Assembly: GCA_009780625.1 (NCBI GenBank)
Contig: WQZR01000009.1
Span: forward strand, 1 to 19,155
Source of the DNA: Bacillota bacterium
Lineage (GTDB): Bacteria > Bacillota > Clostridia > Christensenellales > UBA1242
DNA length: 19,155 bases
Direction of reading: 5' to 3'
Part shown: positions 13,022-19,028 of the stretch, in pieces
Layout: each line of letters opens with the position of its first letter
Numbering within the stretch: position 1 is the first letter of the stretch
Position numbers and translations under genes: made by a program
Notes under the pieces: model-generated
Seen by the model: only the letters and a program-made list of their open reading frames with translations
Databases searched by the model: none
Told to the model about the DNA's origin: nothing

Positions 13022-14089
13022 ATGAAAACCATCGTTTTATTGGGTGGCGGCACAGCCGGCCATGTTATGCCAAATATTGCACTTCTTCCGGATTTGCTAA
13101 AAGATTTTGGCAAGATTTATTATATCGGAACAAAAAACAGCATTGAAGAAAAACTGATTACTGATTATATAAAGGGGCACGACGTTTCTTCAAAACTAGA
13201 ATTTAAAACCGTAACAAGTCAAAAACTTATTCGAAACCTCTCACCAAAAAACTTAACCATTCCCTATTCTCTCATTAAAGGTTTTTTCGAAGCCAGAAAA
13301 CTTCTAAAAGTTATTAAACCCAACATCATCTTTTCAAAAGGTGGCTATGCAGCCGTTCCAACAATTCTCGCCTGCTGTAGGGGTCGCACATCCTTGCGAC
13401 CCGCAATCATTATTCACGAAAGTGACTACACAATGGGTCTAGCAAACAAAATCTGTAAACACAAAGCAACACATGTTCTCACATCTTTCAAAGAAACTGC
13501 GAAGTGTAAAAAATCGACTCACGTCGGCACAGCAATTCGGCAAGAACTGTTTTATGGAAAGAAAACAACCAGCAATAAAAAAACAATTCTTATTGTCGGC
13601 GGAAGCCTTGGAGCCAAACGCATCAACGAAACTGTCTTTGAACTTGTTAAATCAAATAAACTCGAAAAATATAACATCATACATATCACTGGAAAGAATA
13701 AAAATAATTCGAAAATCAAAGCAGCAAACTATACCCAAATCGAATTCGGTTCAAACCCAGCAAATATATATAACGCCGCAGACTTTGTCATCACTCGTGC
13801 AGGCAGCAATGCAATATTTGAATTTCTCGCTCTAAAGAAACCAATGCTCCTCATTCCACTTTCAAAAAAAGAATCTAGAGGCGACCAAATTCTGAATGCA
13901 ACTGCTCTACAAAAAGAAGGCGTGTGTTTGGTTATGCAAGACGAAGAACTCTCGCTCGACATTCTTTTTGAAAATATCAAAAGTCTAGAAAACCACCAAG
14001 AAAGACTAATCAAAAATATAAACAAATCAAGTCTGTCAAAAACCGCAAACGCAGAAATTCTTAAACTGATTAAACAAGAATGCCTCTGA
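13022..14089 (+). CDS. murG: MurG: UDP-GlcNAc--MurNAc-(pentapeptide) pyrophosphoryl-undecaprenol GlcNAc transferase
   Basis: A 355-residue GT-B glycosyltransferase that converts lipid I to lipid II at the inner membrane face. The N-terminal loop is GGGTAGHVMPNIAL (8-21), with Ala in place of the usual second Gly, a common clostridial variant. Next are SKGGYAAVP and IIIHESDYTMGLANK, then the C-terminal donor domain with VGGSLGAKRIN, ADFVITRAGSNAIFEFLALKKPMLLIPL and RGDQILNA. A short segment CCRGRTSLRP (around 118-128) is encoded by a palindromic repeat and replaces the usual linker before IIHES. It is separated from the division gene cluster, alone on the plus strand, and its end overlaps the next minus-strand gene by 20 bases. 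Confidence 0.95.
   Translation: MKTIVLLGGGTAGHVMPNIALLPDLLKDFGKIYYIGTKNSIEEKLITDYIKGHDVSSKLEFKTVTSQKLIRNLSPKNLTIPYSLIKGFFEARKLLKVIKPNIIFSKGGYAAVPTILACCRGRTSLRPAIIIHESDYTMGLANKICKHKATHVLTSFKETAKCKKSTHVGTAIRQELFYGKKTTSNKKTILIVGGSLGAKRINETVFELVKSNKLEKYNIIHITGKNKNNSKIKAANYTQIEFGSNPANIYNAADFVITRAGSNAIFEFLALKKPMLLIPLSKKESRGDQILNATALQKEGVCLVMQDEELSLDILFENIKSLENHQERLIKNINKSSLSKTANAEILKLIKQECL
13376..13402 (+). repeat. Short palindromic repeat inserted in-frame in murG
   Basis: Begins TGTAGGGGTCG. The arms GGGTCGCA (13381-13388) and TGCGACCC (13395-13402) are perfect complements around the loop CATCCT. The first 11 bases are identical to the start of the element after argR. It is translated as CRGRTSLRP within MurG. 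Confidence 0.6.
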
Positions 14090-14687
14090 TATACGACGGG
14101 CAACACACAGATGCAAAAAACGCAAGACAGAAAAGTGAAACAACAAGAACCAAAACCGTCTGCCAAAACTGTTTATGACTGCAACAACCAAAACCTCGCT
14201 TTTCGATTTGACATCCAAACTCCCGAAGCATGCAGAACGCAACCAAACAATATATGCTTAACAGAATTGAAAAAGCAAAAACAAACAGCAGTGGAACCAA
14301 CCCACCAACGAAACCGAACAGAATAAACATGCCAACAAAAATCTTTCCAAGAGCATAGCCAATATATAGAAATAATAAATATGAAACCCATCTAAAATAG
14401 TTATTTAAACTTAAACAAAAGAACAAACCACAGAGCAAAAGCAGTTTAAAAAAGACTGATGAAAACAGTTGCCAAAACCCAACCTTATGCCTAAATTGCC
14501 CAAAAAAAGCCCCCACAACAGCGTCAGCACCAAAATGAGCATGATAGCCGGCGATTACAATAACACCAAGCACGATGCCTAAAATAAGCGAAATTAAGCC
14601 CACATAAAACGCCAGTTTACGCCTCTGAACAAACTCACCACAATGAGTTCTAACATTCCTAAAAAAAATAAAAAGTCTTGGATGCAT
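14070..14687 (-). CDS. Polytopic membrane protein, possibly SpoIIM-like
   Basis: A 205-residue, highly hydrophobic protein with about five membrane segments (near 25-47, 73-95, 98-122, 125-150 and 175-195). The first segment ISLILGIVLGVIVIAGY and the following FFGQFRHKVGFWQLFSS resemble the start and the FFGQ region of SpoIIM, and length and topology also fit. The rest is too diverged to be certain. Cysteines are enriched in the last third (CCSHKQF, VCCPSY). It is 29 bases downstream of spoIVB in the same orientation, which supports a sporulation role. SpoIIM acts in the DMP engulfment complex. No Shine-Dalgarno; TAGAAT lies 5 nt before the ATG. A lineage-specific membrane protein is the alternative. 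Confidence 0.55.
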   Translation of the reverse strand: MHPRLFIFFRNVRTHCGEFVQRRKLAFYVGLISLILGIVLGVIVIAGYHAHFGADAVVGAFFGQFRHKVGFWQLFSSVFFKLLLLCGLFFCLSLNNYFRWVSYLLFLYIGYALGKIFVGMFILFGFVGGLVPLLFVFAFSILLSIYCLVAFCMLREFGCQIEKRGFGCCSHKQFWQTVLVLVVSLFCLAFFASVCCPSYIRGILV

Positions 14688-14716
14688 AGTCTATTCTATT
14701 CAAAATTTCTAGTCAG

Positions 14717-15739
14717 TTATTCATTTTCCTCAAACATAAAATCGGCATAAACTCCATAACCCCTAGTTGGGTCGTTTAGAAACAAATGCGTCACGGCACC
14801 AATAAGTTTGCCATCTTGAAGAATCGGACTTCCACTCATTCCCTGAACAATGCCCCCAGTTTTTGAAAGCAACTCTTTATCCGTAATTTTAATAACCATT
14901 CCACGAGTTGCCGTGTTTTTTTGTTTACTAGCCTTAACAATCTTAATGTCATACAATCTTGGCGGTTCATTGTTCACCTGTGCCAAAATTTTTGCATTTC
15001 CTGGTTTAACAGAAAACCGCCCACACTTCAAAACCGAAACCTCATCTTTAAGTCTCTTCTTAACCCACTCATCATTCACCTTGCCATATACACCTAGCTC
15101 GCTGTTTTTTTCAATATCTCCAATGCTCGAAGCCGTCAGCATATTCGGCAACGCCTTAAGTTCACCAGCATACCCAGCCCTAGATTTTTCAATACTAACA
15201 ACCGAAGCATTCGCCACCGTTCCCTTAACAACTTTCACAGCATCTTTTTTGTTTTCGTCTAATAGCGCATGACCCAGGGCACCAAATTTATTGTCTTCTT
15301 TTTTTACATATGTAAGCGTCCCAACACCCAACACTTCACCGCTATAAATTTTTGTGTCTCTAAAAAATCCTTCTTCCTCTTTTGTAAAACATTTAAAACT
15401 AACTGCCTCACCAATGGCATAAACCTCCACAGAGTCCTCAACCTTCACTGTCTTTGTTTTAAGTTTAAACAAACCAAACACACTAAGTTCAATGTCCATA
15501 TTGTTGGAAAGCCCTGCTTCTTGAGTGAGTTTTGCCTTGATGTGTTTTCCAAAATAGCCTTTCTCTATCAAACTTTCTGCCTCTGTCTTTGATATAGCCG
15601 AAACTGAATCAATGGCTTTAATTGCATCAATGTTCGTATCCAAAACAAGCACAGCAAAAAGCCCACTCGCAAACACAACTCCAATAAACAAAAAAACAAG
15701 CCCTAAAAATATTATCTTGCTTGTTCTTTTTTTTGTCAT
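14717..15739 (-). CDS. spoIVB: SpoIVB-type serine peptidase (S55) lacking the PDZ domain
   Basis: A 340-residue sporulation signalling protease. One N-terminal membrane segment (10-33) anchors it. The S55 peptidase domain includes VGTLTYV, KFGALGHALLD (His157), VIKITDKELL (Asp287) and GGIVQGMSGSPILQDGKLIGAVTHLFLNDPTRGYGVY (Ser302). His, Asp and Ser and their 15-residue Asp-Ser spacing match the Bacillus triad (H236, D363, S378). In Bacillus (426 residues) a PDZ domain lies before the peptidase; here about 85-90 residues are missing between the FKLKTK region and GVGTLTYV. SpoIVB triggers pro-sigma-K processing by cleaving SpoIVFA. It lies after comEB (17-base gap) in the recN-spoIVB block. No Shine-Dalgarno is visible. 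Confidence 0.93.
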   Translation of the reverse strand: MTKKRTSKIIFLGLVFLFIGVVFASGLFAVLVLDTNIDAIKAIDSVSAISKTEAESLIEKGYFGKHIKAKLTQEAGLSNNMDIELSVFGLFKLKTKTVKVEDSVEVYAIGEAVSFKCFTKEEEGFFRDTKIYSGEVLGVGTLTYVKKEDNKFGALGHALLDENKKDAVKVVKGTVANASVVSIEKSRAGYAGELKALPNMLTASSIGDIEKNSELGVYGKVNDEWVKKRLKDEVSVLKCGRFSVKPGNAKILAQVNNEPPRLYDIKIVKASKQKNTATRGMVIKITDKELLSKTGGIVQGMSGSPILQDGKLIGAVTHLFLNDPTRGYGVYADFMFEENE

Positions 15740-15756
15740 ATATGTATGTTTAGTCT

Positions 15757-16572
15757 TTAGTTTCGTTTGTATGCATCTGTGTATGCTGCACCTTTGTTCA
15801 TAAGCACAACCAACTCAACTCCACCAACGCGAAGAATCTCTTTGCTTTCTTGAGCAGAGCTTCCATGATATTCATATCTTGCCACAACTTTTGCAATTCC
15901 AGAGTTTGAAATCATCATTGCGCAGTTTCTGCATGGAACCATGTTGCAATATAGAGTTGCACCTTTAATTGCAATTCCATTCTTTGCTGCTTGGCAAATT
16001 GCGTTTGCTTCGGCGTGAGCTGTTCTCATGCAATGCTCCGAACTTGTTCCATCTTCATTCACAACGCGTTTTAGCAAGTGCCCAACTTCATCACAATGTG
16101 GCATTTTTGCTGGAGAGCCAACATAGCCTGTGCTTAGAATTGTTTTATCTTTTGCAATAACAGAACCGCTCCTTCCTCTGTCGCATGTTGCACGCTTTGC
16201 AACTGCATCCATAATATCCAAAAAGTATTGGTCCCATTTATCTATTGCAGGGTTTATTTCTGGAGCCGCTGTTGTTTCAGCAGTTGTCTTATATGGGTTT
16301 GCTGGCGGCACATATGCCGGTGCAGCAGGTTGAGGTGCAGGCTCTACTTGAGGCTGCTGTTGCTGAGATTGAGGTCCATAAGAATATCTATCTGTGTTTG
16401 CTGTCTCTGGAGCTTTTGGAGCCGGTGCTCTGTCGTCATTAAAAAATGCCAAAATGTCATCTTGTTTCATACCTTGTTCTTCAGGTTTTGGCATTGGTTG
16501 TTGTTCTGCTGGATTTACAACCGGTTGTTGTGGTTCTTCCTTTTTGAAAAATTCTCCGCTTCTTTTAAACAT
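15757..16572 (-). CDS. comEB: dCMP deaminase (ComEB-like) with Pro/Gln-rich N-terminal extension
   Basis: A 271-residue protein in two parts. Residues 112-271 form a zinc-dependent deoxycytidylate deaminase. It carries HAEANAI (His186, catalytic Glu188) and VPCRNCAM (Cys214, Cys217), plus GYVGSPAKMPHCDE and HCMRT typical of dCMP deaminases. It converts dCMP to dUMP for dTTP synthesis. Residues 1-110 are a low-complexity Pro/Gln/Ala extension (QSQQQQPQ, PAPQPAAPAYVPP) with one short ordered-looking island, KQDDILAFFND (36-46). Ordinary family members are about 150-190 residues and lack this. AAAAGGAT overlaps the recN stop, giving translational coupling with recN (5-base gap). The enzyme call is firm; the extension's role is unknown. 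Confidence 0.9.
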   Translation of the reverse strand: MFKRSGEFFKKEEPQQPVVNPAEQQPMPKPEEQGMKQDDILAFFNDDRAPAPKAPETANTDRYSYGPQSQQQQPQVEPAPQPAAPAYVPPANPYKTTAETTAAPEINPAIDKWDQYFLDIMDAVAKRATCDRGRSGSVIAKDKTILSTGYVGSPAKMPHCDEVGHLLKRVVNEDGTSSEHCMRTAHAEANAICQAAKNGIAIKGATLYCNMVPCRNCAMMISNSGIAKVVARYEYHGSSAQESKEILRVGGVELVVLMNKGAAYTDAYKRN

Positions 16573-16577
16573 ATCTT

Positions 16578-18296
16578 TTATCCTTTTAATTTAAACAGAT
16601 TTGCTCTGTCTTTAAGTTCTTTAGCTAGACTGGTTCCATATAGCGAACCTTCAACAGCACCCGCAAGACGTTTGATTTCCAAAAGCACTTCTTCTTCGGT
16701 TTTCAACTCCGTGATTTTCGAAACCGTCTTTTGATTTTCTTCATATTTTGAAATAATGAAGTTGTGGTCTGCCATCGAAACAATTTGCGCAAGGTGACTA
16801 ATCACAATAACTTGTTCACCTCTTGAAATGTTTGCCAGCTTCTCGCTTAACACCTGACCCATTTTACCACTTATGCCCGCATCAACCTCATCAAAAATCA
16901 TAGTTTGTCCACTTGAATTTGATTTAAGAATTGTTTTGATTGTGAGCGAAAGCCTACTCATCTCACCACCAGAAACAACTTTTGAAAGTGGTTTAAGCGG
17001 ATGCCCAACGTTTGCTGTAAACATAAACTCCACATCATCAATTCCATTCTTCGAAATTGCACTTTCTTTTAGAACTGGTTCAACCTTACACTCAAACGCG
17101 GCTTTCTCCATGCCAAGTGTTTGAAGTTCCATTTTGATTTGTGCTTCAAACTCTTTTGCTTTTTTCTTTCTAAGAATTGAAAGCCTTGTTGCAGAAGCCA
17201 AATACAAAGAATGCGCATGGCTTTTTTCTTCTGTAAGTTTTTTCAAAAGCTCTTCGCTGTTCTCTAGTTTTTCAAGTTTGTCTTTGCTGTTTTGTAAAAA
17301 TGCAAAAACATCATCAAGCGTGTTTCCATATTTTCTTTTGATTGTTTTATATATATTCAGTCTTTCTTCAATCTTGTCTAACTCTTTTTCCGAAAATTCT
17401 GGAACATCAATTCCAGAAATTTCACTTGCTATATCTGAAGAATCAATCTTTAGAGTTTGAAGTCTTTCCAGAATGTTTGCATATTCTTCGCCATAATTCT
17501 TGATTAGAGAAAACTGAGAGATTGCATCTTCAATAGCTTTAACAACTCCGTTTGTTGAATAGTCCTCCGCTCCGTCAAATGCTCTCTTTGCTTCAGCCAC
17601 CGCAGTTGAAACCTTTCCACTCGAAAGCATGATTGTTTTCTTTTCAGCAAGCTTTTCCTCTTCGCCAGTTTTTAAATTTGCTTCTTCAATTTCGGTAATC
17701 TGGAATTTCAAAAAGTCTATAGTTCTTGCTCTATCTTCTTCATTTCCGCCAAGTGATTTAATTTGTCTGTTGGCTTCAGAAATTTTTGAAATCTGGACAG
17801 CCATTGCAGATTTTATGTCTTCAACTTCCTTACCGCAAAATGCATCTAGAATTTCAAGTTGCTTTTTTACATCAATAAGTTTTTGCTGCTCATGTTGCCC
17901 GTGAATATCAACCAAAAGACTTCCAATTGTTTTAATCATTCCTGCCGTCACAGATTTGCCATTGATTCTGTTTTCAACTTTTCCTGAGATATCAACCGAC
18001 CTAAAGAGAATCAACTCAATATCATTTCCGTCTTCAATCTCAATTCCAGCGGCTTCTAGTTCCTCCAAAAGTTCTGCCGATTTTTTAATAACAAAAAAAG
18101 CTCTCACTTCGCACTTGTCGCTTCCAGACTTAATGCTGTTTGTGTCAGCTTTTGCTCCAGCAACAAATTTCAAAGAACCAATAATAATGCTTTTCCCCGC
18201 ACCCGTTTCTCCACTAAGCACAGAAAGTCCACTTGAAAACACAAGTCTCTGCTGACTGATTAGTGCAAAATTCTTAATTTCAAGTTCTTTTAACAT
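16578..18296 (-). CDS. recN: DNA repair protein RecN
   Basis: A 572-residue SMC-like ATPase acting early in double-strand break repair. It has Walker A GETGAGKS (29-36), two coiled-coil stretches (about 160-235 and 290-360, Glu/Lys-rich), the ABC signature VVSGGEMSRLSL, Walker B MIFDEVDAGISG, and the HLAQI switch segment. Length is normal. It is the first gene of recN-comEB-spoIVB-membrane protein. The ATG has no Shine-Dalgarno; TGA TATACT ends 7 nt upstream. No LexA-type box (CGAAC-N4-GTTCG) is seen; a small inverted repeat ACGA/TCGT flanks the -10. It is divergent from argR, whereas in Bacillus argR and recN are co-directional. Confidence 0.96.
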   Translation of the reverse strand: MLKELEIKNFALISQQRLVFSSGLSVLSGETGAGKSIIIGSLKFVAGAKADTNSIKSGSDKCEVRAFFVIKKSAELLEELEAAGIEIEDGNDIELILFRSVDISGKVENRINGKSVTAGMIKTIGSLLVDIHGQHEQQKLIDVKKQLEILDAFCGKEVEDIKSAMAVQISKISEANRQIKSLGGNEEDRARTIDFLKFQITEIEEANLKTGEEEKLAEKKTIMLSSGKVSTAVAEAKRAFDGAEDYSTNGVVKAIEDAISQFSLIKNYGEEYANILERLQTLKIDSSDIASEISGIDVPEFSEKELDKIEERLNIYKTIKRKYGNTLDDVFAFLQNSKDKLEKLENSEELLKKLTEEKSHAHSLYLASATRLSILRKKKAKEFEAQIKMELQTLGMEKAAFECKVEPVLKESAISKNGIDDVEFMFTANVGHPLKPLSKVVSGGEMSRLSLTIKTILKSNSSGQTMIFDEVDAGISGKMGQVLSEKLANISRGEQVIVISHLAQIVSMADHNFIISKYEENQKTVSKITELKTEEEVLLEIKRLAGAVEGSLYGTSLAKELKDRANLFKLKG

Positions 18297-18303
18297 TATT
18301 CTA

Positions 18304-18324
18304 AGTATATCACGAAAATCTCGT
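18304..18324 (-). promoter_or_regulatory. recN extended -10 and adjacent inverted repeat
   Basis: Minus strand TGA TATACT (-10 at 18309-18304), 7 nt before ATG 18296. Directly upstream is ACGA-AAATC-TCGT (18312-18324), a short palindrome where a repressor could block polymerase. Its identity is unknown. Confidence 0.45.
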
Positions 18325-18335
18325 ATAAGTATTCA

Positions 18336-18349
18336 TGAATATATATTCA
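18336..18349. promoter_or_regulatory. ARG-box-like palindrome A
   Basis: Perfect palindrome TGAATATATATTCA, matching the general ArgR operator shape TGAAT-W4-ATTCA. It sits about 27 bp upstream of the recN -10, so it could affect recN as well as argR. Confidence 0.6.
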
Positions 18350-18370
18350 GGTCGAGTGTCATAATTATAA

Positions 18371-18441
18371 ATAAATATAAATTTTTATTAAAATTCGCAT
18401 GCATGAATATGCATAAAACACTTGCATAAATATAAATTTTT
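18371..18441. repeat. Direct repeat of a 16-base AT-rich motif
   Basis: ATAAATATAAATTTTT occurs at 18371-18386 and 18426-18441, 55 bases apart. The second copy lies in the argR promoter spacer. Confidence 0.6.
18400..18413. promoter_or_regulatory. ARG-box-like palindrome B
   Basis: TGCAT-GAAT-ATGCA, the same half-site geometry as an ARG box with a C/G change in each arm, 8 bp upstream of the argR -35. Confidence 0.45.
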
Positions 18442-18450
18442 GTGTATAAT
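18422..18450 (+). promoter_or_regulatory. Sigma-A promoter of argR
   Basis: TTGCAT (18422-18427), 17-base spacer, perfect TATAAT (18445-18450). The predicted start near 18457 lies just before tandem ARG-box-like sites, as expected for autorepression. Confidence 0.75.
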
Positions 18451-18464
18451 TAGTGCATAAGATA

Positions 18465-18492
18465 TGAATAGATATGCATGCATACATATTCA
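18465..18492. promoter_or_regulatory. Tandem ARG-box-like operators C and D downstream of the argR start
   Basis: TGAATAGATATGCA (18465-18478) abuts TGCATACATATTCA (18479-18492). Each is one mismatch from a symmetric TGAAT-W4-ATTCA site (D also has a C in its central four bases). Together they form a larger near-palindrome centred on TGCATGCA. The position, straddling the early transcribed region, suits repression by ArgR. Confidence 0.6.
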
Positions 18493-18535
18493 CACAACAT
18501 ATTGTGGCAAGTCTTAAGGAGATATACAAAAGACA

Positions 18536-18994
18536 GTGGCAAGAACACTTCGACAATCTAAAATCATAGAATTGATTTCTAAACAAGAAATTGAAACTCA
18601 AGATGAGTTGGCTTTTGAACTGCGTAAGTTAGGATTTGAAATAACTCAAGCAACAATCAGCCGAGACATTAAAGAACTTGGGCTAATCAAGGTTATTTCT
18701 GCCGAAACAAAGAAATCTAAATATGCTTTCCTAGAAAACAACGAAACCAGCCTTATTTCAAAATATATAACAATAATCAGAGAAGCAATCATAAGCATAA
18801 AACCAACATCAAACCTTGTTGTAATCAAAACAATAAAAGGTGCTGGAACAATTGTTGCAGCAACCATTGAAAAACTAAATCTAGACAAAGTCCTCACCAC
18901 CCTATCAAGCGAAGATTCAACGGTGATTGTGTGTGAAGACCAAAACACAACCCGCGAGATTGTAGCCAAAATAAATGATATACTATATGAATAA
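18536..18994 (+). CDS. argR: ArgR/AhrC-family transcriptional regulator with altered effector motif
   Basis: A 152-residue arginine repressor family protein. The N-terminal winged helix (1-68) has RQSKIIELI and ITQATISRDIKELGLIKV, the standard DNA-recognition helix. The C-terminal oligomerisation/arginine-binding domain starts near 75. The usual GTIxGDDT motif appears as TTLSSEDST (121-129), so one of the two arginine-contacting aspartates is Glu and the Gly residues are lost. The PGxA motif reads KGAG. The GTG start follows AAGGAGA by about 13-14 bases, a long spacing. ARG-box-like sites in its promoter suggest autoregulation. It is monocistronic, ending in a strong terminator. Confidence 0.93.
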   Translation: MARTLRQSKIIELISKQEIETQDELAFELRKLGFEITQATISRDIKELGLIKVISAETKKSKYAFLENNETSLISKYITIIREAIISIKPTSNLVVIKTIKGAGTIVAATIEKLNLDKVLTTLSSEDSTVIVCEDQNTTREIVAKINDILYE

Positions 18995-18996
18995 AG

Positions 18997-19028
18997 TGTA
19001 GGGGTCGATGCGTCATCGACCCTTTTTT
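18997..19028 (+). terminator. argR terminator built from a TGTAGGGGTCG palindromic element
   Basis: GGGTCGATG (19002-19010) pairs perfectly with CATCGACCC (19014-19022) around the loop CGT, followed by six T. The first 11 bases (TGTAGGGGTCG) are identical to those of the palindrome inside murG. The stop codon of the converging right-edge gene lies in the loop and stem. Confidence 0.85.

Noticed and set aside
12984..13113. Longer RuvX starting at 13113
   Set aside because: The extension is antisense to the conserved start of murG; the family begins at MKVLGIDHG.
14755..14775. Another CCCCTA...GGGTCG palindromic element within spoIVB
   Set aside because: It is simply the coding sequence for the conserved NDPTRGYG segment and lacks the TGTAGGGGTCG order and inverted arms.
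15740..15775. A sigma-G or sigma-F promoter directly upstream of spoIVB (CATACAT near the ATG, TGCATA further up)
   Set aside because: The spacing between the two elements is about 21 bases and the -10-like element touches the start codon, so it does not fit a sporulation sigma promoter well.
16228..16734. Plus-strand open frames opposite comEB and recN (Arg/Leu- and Cys-rich)
   Set aside because: They arise from the reverse of the Pro/Gln-rich comEB arm; comEB has the zinc motifs and an SD site.
18297..18535. Replication origin or CRISPR-like array in the AT-rich repeat region upstream of argR
   Set aside because: No DnaA-type TTATCCACA boxes and no regular repeat-spacer structure; the repeats fit ARG-box operators and a promoter.
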